A stretch of 64,000 nt of DNA from Amoebophrya sp. A120 (lineage: Eukaryota; Sar; Dinophyceae; Syndiniales; Amoebophryaceae), in the NCBI GenBank assembly GCA_905178155.1, contig CAJINV010000004.1, forward strand, positions 5,806,828 through 5,870,827. Direction: 5' to 3'. The translations under genes were made by a program, and so were the position numbers. Below the pieces are notes generated by a model. The model made no database searches, had not been told where the DNA came from, and saw only the letters and a program-made list of their open reading frames with translations. Shown piece by piece: positions 22,407 through 33,251 of this stretch (positions within the stretch are counted from its first letter, which is position 1; every line of letters starts with the position of its first letter).

Positions 22407-24156
22407 GGTGTACTAGCTTGTAGTTTTCAACAAAACTTCAACGCTATTTGTAATTATATCTCCCACTTGTAGTTCCTGTTTGTGTTAGTTCCTACAGGCG
22501 AGAAAAAAAAAAGCGCTCGCAATAGTTCCCCTGTTATGGAAGTTGATGAACTATGTTGTAGGTGGTACAACTAAGTACGGCCGGTTTCTGAAGAAAGGCG
22601 TCTCTCGACTTCACAAGCGACTCAACGTAGTGCGACGAAAACGACCCAAAAAAGTCAAGAGCAAGATGAAACTTCCGTTCAGAGGCAGCTGAAATTTATT
22701 TGTATGTTCCCTTTGTCTTTTTTGACGAGAGAAGATGACAATTGTGGTGATATTGACCACATCCTTTACGAAGGTACGGCACTGAGTTGACGCATTCCAT
22801 CCCAACGTGCTATGATGTTGACGTCCCACGATCTTCACCTCTAAACAACAACTCAACGGGTCGTGGACGAGCATAGACTGGGCTTCTTCTCTCTTTTAAT
22901 ATTGGTTTCACTGTGAAATTTCTAGTACAACTCTCGTTGCAGGATAATTTTTGTTACGGTCTTGAAGTCATGCGGTTTGCAAGAATGAGCCCACAAGTCG
23001 AATGGACCAAGAAAAGCAAACATGGTGTACGTACAAGGTACAAGCACTACATGTACATTAAGTCAAGTGAAGTAGTGTTTCAAGAAGCACTCGGAAGAGT
23101 GTTCATGAATGCTCGCTCGAAAGCGGCGGTAGGAAAAAAGTATAACTAGACAAAAGCGATAAGAAGATATGTAAAAAAAAGGGCACTTTGGTTGTTGAAA
23201 TAGCTTATTTTTACTTTTTGCTCGCTGCTACTAGATGCTCCTCAATAAATACAAACTCAAACATGCTAGCTCTCGTAGTCGCTCTTCAACACAGCAGGGA
23301 CAGAACAAGCACTAGCTCTCGGTGCCCGGCCCCTTTTGATGCCCGGCGGTCCTGCGAGAGGACTGGTAGGATTTCGTAGACGTCGAACTCGAAAACGAAA
23401 GAGAACACATCAGTATTTCGTAGATCATGTCGAAACGACGCCAGCACTGTCGAAATAAAGCACGATCGACCCGGCACGAGATGAGTTTGAAATTCTTTCA
23501 CTTCAGTTGTCCCGCTGAAAGTTTTGAATTTCCATTTCGTTTCGTACAAGAAGTTTGTTCCAGTTCGAAATCGAATAGTTTTCAATGAATAAGGCGGTTT
23601 AGTACTTTTAGCGTTCTAGTAGTAGCACAGTTCCAATATTTGTGTTGGCCTCGACAGAGGTAACACGTACCAAGACGAGCCAACTCATGTTGCTCTCGCG
23701 AACGTATGCAACACTATCGCAGGCTATTAGTTGTACTTGTTGATGTTGGTTGTTTGTTAACAACTACTTGTGCGTCATAGAGCATCATACATTACAACAT
23801 ATAAGGCGCACATTATATATAAATAAATAAGACCAGCAGCACCTCGCTACAGCACTAGCAGGCGAGCTGCTGGGTCTTGTGCTAAAAATTAGCCATGATT
23901 TTTTCATTGCTGCAAATAATCCTACTCCGTATAATGTTTTCGAGTATGTCCGGAATAATATCGTGTCCGACGCCAATAGAACGGAGAAGAAAAATACGTC
24001 TGCCTGCAGGCGCAACTAATGTTACTATCAGTAAAACTAGAAAATATCGGCACTCACTTTTTCCAACCTCCGCAGGCAGCGTTTTGTTCCATCGTAACGG
24101 AACTAGCTAACAGTATGAGTTCTCAGTGTCAAATCCACCTGTTCGCGGTGTGTCAT
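22407..24156. other. Intergenic, holds a diverged dispersed repeat
   Basis: No gene is supported. At 23480-23600 lies a sequence (GAAATTCTTTCACTT.. followed by TTTTCAATGAATAAGGCGGT) that recurs in diverged form near 26965, 43430 and 46670, always in the flanks of the secreted GWVGPV genes. Confidence 0.5.
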
Positions 24157-26185
24157 TTATTTGCTGCGGTCGAACGCTTGAGAATCCCATACGTCTCGAG
24201 TGGGGCTTCCAGATTTTCGAACAAGACCGGGCGGCAACGGAACGCGGTCGCGGACACCTTGCTGGGGTGTGAGACCGGGCGGCGGCGGAACGCGGGCTCG
24301 GTGGTGGCGGAAGCCAGCTTGGGGTTGGAGGTCCTCCGTATAAAGATTTGGTGGCTGATGGAGGTCAGGTATCAAGTGCAAAAGTGTCTGGGTCTGGAAG
24401 AGTGCCAGACTTGTCATGCAGGTTTTTTTTTTTTTTCATTGGGCCCCACGCTGTTTTTTCGCATGTAAGTTCATCACTATTCTAGGAGGCCAGTGGACGT
24501 TACTTAACATGTGAAGCAGTTCTACGAATTCACCTGCCTGCCGCAGCAGGTCAAACAGGGCCGACACCTTTCACACAGTTAAGCAGAGCGCGTGTACACC
24601 ATCTTTTTTTTTTGATTTGTACCATTTCCGCTCTTGTCGCCTGCTCCTTCACCAAGGTCTCGCGCCACTTCCGTCTATTCCCCCCCACATGTACAACTCT
24701 GCTGGCAAGGCAGAAAAAAAAAGACTCAGCCCCTGTTGGAATAATTAAGCACAAAAAGCCCACACAGAAAATTCCTGCACCTACCTAGGGGCGACTAGGC
24801 AGATGAGGTGTGCCGTAGCGAGGGGTGTATATGTGTTTGAGTCAGGGATGTTCAATACAAAGCGGGAAACGCATCAGGGATATCGTGCGGGGTCCGCTAA
24901 AAAAATATCGCGAGGGCGGCAATGGGGTAATGCTATCTCTAAACTTTGGCGACAATCTAATAAGTGGGGGACAGCCGAAAAAAAAAGCTGCCGGATCTTT
25001 TGCACAATGTGCGCACGTCTACGATACGGATCTTGTTTCTTGGGTCGGCAACGACAGCGAGGCAACTCTCCTCGCTGTGTTCCGCCTCTTTTTGTCAGTG
25101 CGCCCGAATTTATATCCCCCCCGGGGAGGGAGTTGACTTGTCATGCAGGTTTTCCATGACCCATGAGGTCTGGCATGTAGGACATAGCATGACAGATTCT
25201 GTGAGAGTTCTATCATGCCTATCCTGCATGAGAGGCTGCCTCTTGATTAGGTCAAAAGTGGACAGCTTGTGGTAATCATGCAACACAGATTTTTACATGA
25301 TTCAGATTTAGCATGACAAGTTGCTTTGTTCCAGACCCAGACATTTTCGCATTTGATATCAGGCGCGGCCTTCGCGAACAGCGTCTCCTTGGGTGAGGAC
25401 CCTTTCTCCTCCAGCACGACCCCCGATGGATTCATCGCTGGATCCTCCAGAAGCCCCCGAGGACCTACGCCACTAGTGCCATCACTTGCTGTGCTGGTTG
25501 GGAGCTTCCCATTGGGATCTCGCTTTATTTGGAAAGCAAACAGTCCCTTCGGTTTGTTGACGGGACCGACCCAGCCAGGACCAGCTGAATCTGCTACACG
25601 GTGTTGCAGGACTGCCTCGAGCAGCAGCTGAGCAACTTTGAATGGGTGCGCCTCAGCAAATGCGGTGTTCATCTCATGATCGCCAGCGGCCGGCAACCTC
25701 CGCACAGACAATTGCAGCTTTTCTTCAAGAACAAATGTCTTCAGGTGCACATCGCAATTCAGACCAGATTCATCACGCAAAAACCCTCGCGGAATGACGT
25801 CCCCGATCTCTCGCCTCAGCTTCGCCGCAGGTTCACCAACCGTGAATGCCTTGTCGTCCAGGAACTTCTTCGTACGATCATTATAAATGTACGCGATGCA
25901 AATCGCTTCCTTCTGTGCCTCGGAAAGTTCTGCCAGTTTTTTTTTCAGGTCGCCGTCCAGCGTCGTCGTCCCGGGCGCACTAAGGTGCGGCACGGCAGGG
26001 CGGGCCGCCTCCGCCACGTACAAATTGATACTGCCGGCAAAAAAAAAGACGGACAATAAAGCCAATCCACGCAAGGACGACGCGCGCTCCTTCGTCGCAC
26101 GATCTTCATGTGTACGGCAAGACGAGATAGAGGAACTGCCGTGTCGAGGCTGCTGCTCCCCAGAAGTAGAAAACAACATTTTCAT
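24157..26185 (-). CDS. Secreted GWVGPV-family protein, member 1 (344 aa)
   Basis: Two exons, 26185-25359 and 24369-24157, total 345 codons after removing an unusually large introner. The N-terminus has a basic leader then a hydrophobic signal-like segment (LRGLALLSVFFFAGSINLYV, residues about 39-58). Family landmarks follow: LSEAQKEAICIAYIYNDRTK, a conserved Cys in LNCDVHLKTF, VAQLLLEAVLQHRV, and GWVGPVNKPKGLFAFQIKRD. The C-terminal tail is Pro/Gln/Arg-rich. I know no characterised family with this pattern; a secreted, lineage-specific protein is an inference. Its 5' flank (26186-27020) resembles that of member 3. Confidence 0.75.
24370..25358. mobile_element. Family A introner enlarged by a nested insertion
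   Basis: 989 bp. Outer ends are TATCAAGTGCAAAAGTGTCT and CAGACATTTTCGCATTTGATA, flanked by TCAGG at 24365-24369 and 25359-25363. Paralog member 3 has the matching empty site at about 32470 (GGTCAGGCGCGGCC with one TCAGG). The interior contains about 0.7 kb not found in other family A copies. Confidence 0.88.
24427..25135. mobile_element. Nested insert inside an introner
   Basis: The introner sequence ACTTGTCATGCAGGTTTT occurs at 24409-24426 and again at 25136-25153, giving an 18-bp direct repeat 727 bp apart. The material between has poly-T near its left end and a GC-rich right end, and matches no other introner interior here. Insertion with a long target duplication, or recombination between two introner copies, would both fit. 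Confidence 0.6.
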
Positions 26186-27934
26186 GAAATGATGATTGGT
26201 GTAAGTAGCTTCGCAAAAACAATACTTGCAGCCACTGTTAACTTCAACTTAAAAAAAAACTTCAACGAACTTGTCAACTTTATACTTATGGTAGGTAAAA
26301 AAATTGTACACGATGCTTTCCGTTTCCCTTCCAAAACGCTATAAAAGATGGTGAGAGGCTTTTGTTGCCGACAAAGACAATTCTTGTTCTTTTGTGCTCC
26401 TAAAAAGATCAAATACTTACTTTCTTCTCAAATATACTCGAAAAATTGATTTGTTGCCTACAAGGCGACGTAGATAGATGAATTCTATTTCAAGAAAAGA
26501 GGACTACTGTAACTCCAACGCTTTCAATTTTTTGACTTTGTCATGAATCCTCAAGCAATAATTATTTGTGCCAAAGCAGAACTTGTTCTACACAACTGTG
26601 ATTGCTGGAAAAAAAATGGAAATACGGAACTTCCCTTGGACAACGTATGTAGCTGGTTTGTACAGGCATCGTAGAACCGATATTTTTGGAATTTATCGAT
26701 GAAACAAAACGATATTCAGCATATTTTCATTTTCTCACTTTTCTTGTCCTAAAATTTGAATTCAGATCGTTCAGAGTCAGCAATTGGAATTGTACTGCTG
26801 GCGCAGGATCGTGACAGGGAACTATTAATTTCGCACCGACTAGAACTATTAATTTCTAATATTTTTGCACCGACTAGAACTATTAATTTCGTTACCGAAA
26901 GAGAACACGTTTTTCGATCGCGCACGATAACGATCGAACAAAGACCAGCAGTACGTAGATGAGTTGAAATTCTTTCACTTAAGTCCCTTCAGGTACCGTT
27001 GAATTTCAATTCGTAGAAGTTCTAGTTCGAATAGTTTTCAATGAATAAGGCAGTCTACTTTTGACGCGCCAGTACCCAGGGACTACTACAGCTCCAGCGG
27101 TGTTGGCAGCCCCGGCAAGAGGGGTGCCTGCCACCTTTTAAGTTTTTACTTCGTCGTTGACGAAGTGACTTTCTTCTGACATCGCCGCAAAATAAAGGTC
27201 AGAAACGCCAGCCATCTGTTGTTGAAATAGAAGTTCTTGCACTTCTTCTTTCAAGAGTGCTCCATAGCAAAGGCAGGTAAAGAGTGCGCAGCTCAAACAA
27301 CTCTGCCTCGGCTCGGCAACAAGACGAACCTGCTAGTGTTAATATAGCTACTTCACTTTCGACTACTTTTTCATCCGCCTTAGAAGTGCGCTCTAGAGGA
27401 GCGCTCCTGCAGGTAAGGTGGTACGCTGTATGGCTTGGTCCAGCGAGCTGCAGGAAGGTAGCAAATTATGATTATGTTCGTTATGCTTATGCTGAGGTAG
27501 GTGTAGGTGCAGATGCAATGGTAAGCACTGCAGCAGCTCATACCATAATTCGCGACTTTTTTTTTTGCTTGACCCACAGCATAAGCTCCTACTCCTCAAA
27601 GGGACGAGAAGGAAAAACACTTTTTTCCTTCTCGTCCCTCTAATTGCTTCATTTTCACGGCGTCACTTGATTTTGAATGTTTCAGAAAAATAGAGCTTTG
27701 TGTTTCGTCTTTGTGTTTGTCCCGAACAAAACTACCTTCGAACGGGAATGTAAGAGCAAGATAGCAGCTCTCGATTTTTAAATGCAAATTATACAACGTG
27801 CATGATTCACGTGCGGTCACCATCAGAAGTGCGAACTACGAAAGACGGGGCTTACGACCACCTAAAACGAAAAACCAGACTTCCACAATTTCACTTGTCC
27901 TCGCCCAACCTCCACGCCGCGGATGACAAGACAA
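26186..27934. repeat. Intergenic block partly duplicated at 33252-33930
   Basis: No gene is supported. The first 0.8 kb upstream of member 1 aligns with the upstream region of member 3 (GCCACTGTTAACTTCAA.., GGAAATACGGAACTTCCC..). At 26820-26890 the unit GAACTATTAATTTC repeats three times. A dispersed repeat lies near 26965-27120 and a strong hairpin at 27601-27638. Confidence 0.6.
27601..27638. repeat. Perfect 17-bp stem hairpin
   Basis: GGGACGAGAAGGAAAAA is followed after four bases by its reverse complement TTTTTCCTTCTCGTCCC. It lies in the spacer between members 1 and 2, about 300 bp beyond the stop of member 2. Confidence 0.7.
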
Positions 27935-30744
27935 CTATGGTGTGGGTGCTGGGGCCCCGTCGACATAAGGGTTCTGCACATCGACGTAGGGATTCGGATT
28001 CATCCTGCGCTTCTTGGGGAGCGGTAGGGGAGTACGACGAGGAAGGAAGCTGTGCTGGTCCTGCACGACCTCTGGCTGCGCCGAATCGGGGGACAAAGTG
28101 CTGACCGCGTCGCCGGTTGACGCCGTCGCTTTGTCCTGCTCCGCGTGTGTGCGACTCGCCTCCAGCGCCTTGCGTCTTGCCTTTGCTTTTGTGGCCTCCT
28201 CCTCGACAACCTTGTCGAGAAAGTGGAGGGCTTGCTTCTGCTGGAGACGCAGGCGCAACTCGTCGAGTTTCTTATGGCCTCCTCAGCTTTTGCATTCTCA
28301 GCTGGTGTTACATACAGACTCCACACATTTTTTATCTATGGCAAATGACGACCAGCAAGAGAAAAGCGAGGCACGCCGCGCGGCCGTTCGCAAGACAAGT
28401 TTTGAACAGCTCTCGATGCTATTTGAGGCATCTCAAGTAGTTTGGGTCGCATAGCTTCATGAAAACAGAAAGTGGGAAAGACAAAGGGAAAGCGACAGGC
28501 GACGTAGATTTTGCATGACAAGTTTGTTAGCTGTGTAACAGTTGAGAACGTAACACTTCCGGAGGCCATATTTCTGATCCGACGTCTTCGCTGCAGCTCC
28601 TGCCGGAGTAGTTGTCGTCATCTGTGTCGTTCTATGGATTGCAAATATCTTTCTATGTCATTGCCTGGGGGTGGAAAGTTGCGATGCAAGAAGTCACAGT
28701 CAGTGAATAATCAATACACACACTGCAGCAAGAACTTATTTATTATGAATCGCCAAGCATGACAAGTTGGTGCGTGCCCCGCAGGAGAAACTGCGTTCCT
28801 GCATGATAGACAAGAGGAGCTACTCTTTGTGGGAACCCAATACAGAGGTCAGCGTCACGCCAGACTAGTAGCATGACATCGGAGAGCTGTCGGCAGCACA
28901 TCCGCAATCTTCCTCTTGAAGACCTACACATATTTGCATTTGATACGCGCTGTTCGCTGTAGTATCACCCGTTGCAGTCTGGACGCCGAGGCCGACATGC
29001 GTGGCTGCAGGAGGATAAGGCATAGAAGAACTACTTGATGCGGGAGCCGACCACGGTCCTGTGACTATTCCGTGCGTAGCCGCAGGGCTGGCCGCGGGCG
29101 GGTGATGCATCGGCTGCCCCATCGCAGCTGCTGCCGGGTATTGCGGCAAGAACGTAGGTCCCGGCAAAGGCGCCTGTTGGTGCGGGTGGTATGCAAACTC
29201 AGGCCACTGGTGCGCAGCCGGGTTGTAGTGCGGGTAGAGCCCATACCTAGGCCACTGCGCCAGGTGGAGGTGCGGGGCCTGGACCGGACGATGGTGGAGG
29301 TGCTGCTGATGCTGTTGCTGGTCCCAAGAAGGGGGGTACGTCACGGCTTGTGGATGCGGCTGGGTTCGCGCAAGAACGTGTGGAGCACCAGCATCCAAAC
29401 GCTGTTCTCGCTGGTCGCGACGCGCTCGTGCACTATCTTGTTGTGCAGCAGGTGGCCGAGCTCCTCGCGCCGTCTTGTTCTTCTTGTTCTTCTTCTTTTT
29501 GGAAGTCTTGTCTTGCAAGTGCATCTGCCGCAAGAGCTCCGGATGATCTTGAAACAACCTGCTCGGCGGATCGTACGGTAACGGTTGGGGCTTCTTCAGG
29601 TCCGCAGGGACTCGGTGAAACACAAAGTACGACCCAGGACCTATCCTGAGTAAAAACGTACCCACACCAGGGTCAGGATGGGGATTTTGCAACACAAGCC
29701 TGGGAGTTTTAGGAGTCACGCATGACAAGTTTCAGTCCGTAAGGTAGTGCAAGTTAGCAAGGAAAGCCGCATCACAAATCGACCTTCTGATCCTGTTTAC
29801 AGCATTACAAGTTCCAAAACACGATGGGCAATGTCCCTCATGGGGATGCGCATTACAAATGCTCTTGTGCTTGCAAATCTGCATGACAACTCTGGTGTGG
29901 GTACGTTTTTACTCAGGATAGGACCCGCCTCCCGTTTGACTGGGCCCACCCAGCCGTTTATGAATTGCAAAAATGTCTGGGTCTGGAAACTTGTGATGCA
30001 AGTCAGTCAATAACAAATGCACTGTTATGCGCCGCCAAGCATGACAAGTTGCTTCGTGCTTCTGTGCTGCGTATTCCGCATGAGAAACTGCGTTTTTGCA
30101 TGACAGGCGAGAGAGGCTGTTTGTGGCCACGCAATACAGGTTTAAGGGCCATGCCAGATCAGCATGACAAATCTCGCAATCTTCCAGACCCAGACATTTT
30201 TGCATTTGATACCGTTTCCATCTGGTGTCAGTCCAGCCTGAGCTGCCGTAACCAACATCTGCGCAACTCTGGGTATGTTCTCATAATGAACCAGTGGGTT
30301 CCTCGCAACTCTAGCACTACCAGTCGGGGTGTCTTCGATCGTCAACCTCATGCTCCACAGAGATATGTTCCGGCCTTCAATGAAGCTTTTCACGTAATAA
30401 ATGCAATCCAATGCGGCCTCAGAGAGAAAAACGTCATTTGGAAGGCGGACATTATTCATCATCTTCGCCACATTGGCATCTTCGCCGCATTGCTCCTCCC
30501 CGAAAATTTCTCGACGGATATACGCGGTGCAGATTTTCTCCTTCTCCTGATAAGGAAGCTTTGCCAAATCCGCTACGATCGAAGCGTGCTGATCCCCGAA
30601 AGAAGGACCTTGTTCTAGTACTTGCTGCTCTTGTTTGGCAAAAATCGTCGCTGCCGCATCAGCAACTTTGATGTAAGAATTGCCGCCGCATGTCAAGAGA
30701 GCAGTAGTAGAGAAGGTGGACCAAGAAACCAACGACCGAAACAT
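27935..30744 (-). CDS. Secreted GWVGPV-family protein, member 2 (548 aa)
   Basis: Five exons (30744-30212, 29958-29921, 29641-28946, 28632-28571, 28272-27935) joined at four introners give exactly 549 codons. The N-terminus is hydrophobic (VSWSTFSTTALLTCGG). Family motifs are LPYQEKEKICTAYIRREIFG, a conserved Cys in LDCIYYVKSFIEGRNISLW, and GWVGPVKREAGPGSYFVFHR. Two introners interrupt that last block and isolate a micro-exon of about 33 nt. After a Lys-rich patch the tail is His/Pro/Gln-rich (HPQAVTYPPSWDQQQHQQHL), then a charged helix (LDELRLRLQQKQALHFLDK). Function is unknown. In the neighbouring paralogs this motif has no introns. Confidence 0.75.
28273..28570. mobile_element. Family H introner
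   Basis: 298 bp with ends TATGGCCTCCTCAGCTTTTG and GTTACACTTCCGGAGGCCATA-like inverted repeats of roughly 40 imperfect bases. TTTCT is duplicated at 28268-28272 and 28571-28575. Excision gives SDQKLDELRLRLQQ in frame. No other copy in the window. Confidence 0.82.
28633..28945. mobile_element. Diverged family A introner
   Basis: 313 bp, from TATGGATTGCAAATATC to ACACATATTTGCATTTGATA, flanked by CGTTC and CGCGC. The left terminus has lost most of the TCTGGGTCTGG core. Excision gives NSATQMTTTTPAGA in frame. Confidence 0.72.
29642..29920. mobile_element. Family E introner with possible GT-AG ends
   Basis: 279 bp bounded by TATCCTGAGTAAAAACGTAC and its near-perfect inverted partner. GGACC is duplicated at 29637-29641 and 29921-29925. 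On the coding strand GGTCC permits GT-AG. Excision gives REAGPGSYFVFHR. Confidence 0.9.
29959..30211. mobile_element. Family A introner splitting the GWVGPV motif
   Basis: 253 bp, TATGAATTGCAAAAATGTCT to CAGACATTTTTGCATTTGATA, with CCGTT duplicated at 29954-29958 and 30212-30216. Excision yields PDGNGWVGPVK, restoring the paralog-conserved motif. The coding strand has no GT-AG pair. Confidence 0.92.
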
Positions 30745-31776
30745 CTTTACTAGTATCTCCGCAAGAATTCGTCCCTTGTATTTGTTGTAAACGTCCCTAG
30801 TAAATAAAAAAAAACTCTTCTCCTTCAGTGCAAAATGTCACAGCGCGATAGCGATCTTCACAGGAAAATTGAGTCTGTGCTTTTTGTTTTTGTTTTGACT
30901 TCTTAGTTCAGGGCATAGATATAGTATACTTCGCAAAAAAAATCTGTAGTGCAATTTGTTCCTTGTGGATGTAGGTCGACTTGTGTAGTCGGAACAAACT
31001 TCGTAGATGGACGACGTAGTGGTAAAGCAAATGCAAAAGCTAGTAACTTGGTTCGGCACTTGTAATTTTACATATATACACAAAACACTTGAACTTGAAG
31101 GCAATGACGGTGCGATTCTAATAAAATAGTTTTTTTCAAAAAGCAAGGAGAACAACTTAGTTCTTCCTTATTTCAGCGGATTACATACACTCTGTGGAAA
31201 AATTTGTAGGAACCAAAGAGAAATGGCAATAGTACAGAACGACGAAGGCATCGTAGCACTGATTTTGAACTTTATCCAGACAAAACGGATCATGATCTCA
31301 CCCAGATTTGCTGACTTTCCTTATTCTAGAATTTCGATCAAAAATTGGATTTCGGAACCTTTTACCGAAAAAAATCTTGCTCTGCTGGAGCATCGTGAAG
31401 CAGAGGACCTAATCTTCATCTTCATGGTATGCCGATACCAGCACTACAGGAGCACGGAAGTAACCCACTGATTGTGATCGCCTTGGTGGTTCTTTTTCAA
31501 ATAAACAACTGTGGAGCTAGGTACCTTAAAACATGCTTTCGGATCTTGATTTTCGATTTTGCAGCACCGAACTCGCTCTAGATCCAATGCCAACACGAGA
31601 AGTAGATCGAGGCAGGGTCGGCCCTTTGTTCATAGCACTGCAGCCCTGAAGGTGCGCTGCTGCATTGGGGAACCGATTTGATATCGATGCACTCTTCCCT
31701 TCAGGAGCCACGCTGTCGAGGTCTGTCAGTGAGGGGGGGCGACGTCATTATTTTTGTTCTTCCTCTGTTGACCGAC
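30745..31776. other. Intergenic with a partial duplicated flank
   Basis: No gene is supported. The stretch 31440-31700 resembles 33940-34220 (GGCAGGGTCGGCCCCTT-like and CAGCACTGCAGCCC-like segments), another piece of the duplicated flanks of this gene family. Confidence 0.55.
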
Positions 31777-32247
31777 TTATTCAGTTCCTGAAGGGCCGAG
31801 GCTCACCGGAGTTATTAGGCTCGCTGTGGCGTGCAAGAAAACCTTTTGTATTTCCGCCAAGTCCACTTGGAGCCGCTCTGCTTTCGCAACCGCCTCACCC
31901 ACAGGCCTGTCCGCGCGCAGCCGATGCAGGTCTGCGAAGGTGTACGCGAGATTTCCCGGAGCAAAGTCGTCATCATCGTCTCCTCCTGCATCGTCGAGCC
32001 GTTGTACGTCCAGGTTTCTCAAGGGGTGAAAGCCCCGGATCGCGTTCTTGTGCGCGTGTAGCTGTTGTTTCTTTGGATCAGAAGCCGCGGGGGCGTACGT
32101 CCGCTTCGCAATAATGGAAATCTCGTCTCCTGCTTCAGCTGCAGCTGCGAAGAAAATCATGGGTGTTCCTTTCGAGGGCCGGGCGATGTTGGCCGCCCCC
32201 TCGATCTCCTGGAAATCCCCGTCGCGCCAATGCCAGTTATGCACCAT
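31777..32247 (-). pseudogene. Partial duplicate of the large cysteine protease gene
   Basis: From about 31833 to 32340 the sequence is nearly identical to 38588-39262, inside the protease gene. It encodes HWRDGDFQEIEGAANIARPS and continues to ERLQVDLAEIQKVFLH before diverging. It lacks the 175-bp introner present at 38641-38815 in the parent, giving a natural empty site (CCGCTCTGCTTTCGCAACCG near 31877). It retains the first part of the introner that begins at 39171 in the parent (32234 to about 32340), then breaks off next to member 3. It has no start of its own and no protease active site, so it is a gene fragment. Confidence 0.82.
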
Positions 32248-32340
32248 TGCAAATACGTCTAGGTGTAGGAGTAGAAAGTCATGCCAAATCTGGATCGTGG
32301 TACAAAAATGTGTGTCTAAAGGTTACGACCACTACTATTT
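32234..32340. mobile_element. Truncated family A introner in the duplicated fragment
   Basis: It starts TATGCACCATTGCAAATACG after CCAGT exactly as at 39171. It follows the parent element for about 100 bp to the duplication breakpoint. No right terminus. Confidence 0.7.
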
Positions 32341-33251
32341 TCCACGCGCAGATGGCCGTCCAGCACCGGCGTCGCGGGCCACCAGGTCCAGGGCTCAGAA
32401 ACGTGCGGCGACACTCCACTCATGGCCGGTTCAGCGACGTCACCTACTTCCTGCCTTGGCGAATGATGGTCAGGCGCGGCCTTCGCGAGAAGCGTCTTAC
32501 GAGAAGGCGCTTGCTGTTGTACCTTTAGCGGACCTTCCTCCTCTTCCGGTTGGTTCATCATCTTGAATACATACCCTCCTTTCGAAGCAAACTTTCCTTC
32601 CCTTGGGATGCCTATCGGGAGATTGACAGGACCGACCCAGCCAGCTGCATCTCGTACAGCAGCTTCTTGCACGAGTGCCCTGAACAGCACTTGAGCAACT
32701 TTGGTTGGATTGGTCTCAGCAACTGCGGCGTTCTCATGACCGCGAGCGTTCAGCTTCTTCACCCAAAGGCGCACTCTGTGCCTCTCAACAAATGTCCTCA
32801 CGTGAAGATAACAGCCCAGACCAGGCGACTTACGAAAAGCGTGGATCGGAATGTGCCCGATCTCTCGCATCTTCAACTTGGCCGCCTCTTTTTTAGCAAC
32901 CGGGAATGTCTTGTCGTCCCAGCCGACGGCGCCCTCCGTGCGAGTATACATGTACGCGATGCAAATCTCTTCCTTCTGTGCCTGGGAAAGTGCTGCCAGT
33001 TCCGCTCTCAGCCTGTTGTGGTCGCCGTCCGGCGTCGTCCCGGGCGCAGGAAGGTGTAGCTCGGCACTGCGTGCCGCCTCCGCACCATGGAAGTTGATAC
33101 TGCCAGCGAAAAAAAAGACGGACAAAAGAGCCAATCCACGCAAGGACGACGCGCGCTCCTTCGTCACACGACCTTCATGCGTACGGCAAAACGAAATAGA
33201 GGAACTGCCGTATTGAGGCTGCTGCTGCCCAGAAGTAGCAAGCATTTTCAT
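32316..33251 (-). CDS. Secreted GWVGPV-family protein, member 3 (311 aa)
   Basis: Single open frame from ATG at 33251. The N-terminus is almost the same as member 1 (SLRGLALLSVFFFAGSIN). Motifs are LSQAQKEEICIAYMYTRTEG, a Cys in LGCYLHVRTFVERHRVRLW, VAQVLFRALVQEA, and AGWVGPVNLPIGIPREGKF. At the position where member 1 carries an introner, this gene reads straight through (KAAPDHHSPRQEVGD). Its last codons run into the breakpoint of the protease-fragment duplication at about 32340, so the native C-terminus may have been replaced or truncated. Confidence 0.72.
   Translation of the reverse strand: MKMLATSGQQQPQYGSSSISFCRTHEGRVTKERASSLRGLALLSVFFFAGSINFHGAEAARSAELHLPAPGTTPDGDHNRLRAELAALSQAQKEEICIAYMYTRTEGAVGWDDKTFPVAKKEAAKLKMREIGHIPIHAFRKSPGLGCYLHVRTFVERHRVRLWVKKLNARGHENAAVAETNPTKVAQVLFRALVQEAAVRDAAGWVGPVNLPIGIPREGKFASKGGYVFKMMNQPEEEEGPLKVQQQAPSRKTLLAKAAPDHHSPRQEVGDVAEPAMSGVSPHVSEPWTWWPATPVLDGHLRVENSSGRNL

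Noticed and set aside
22913-23149. 78-codon plus-strand ORF
   Set aside because: Opposite to every supported gene, no domain, and length within chance for this composition.
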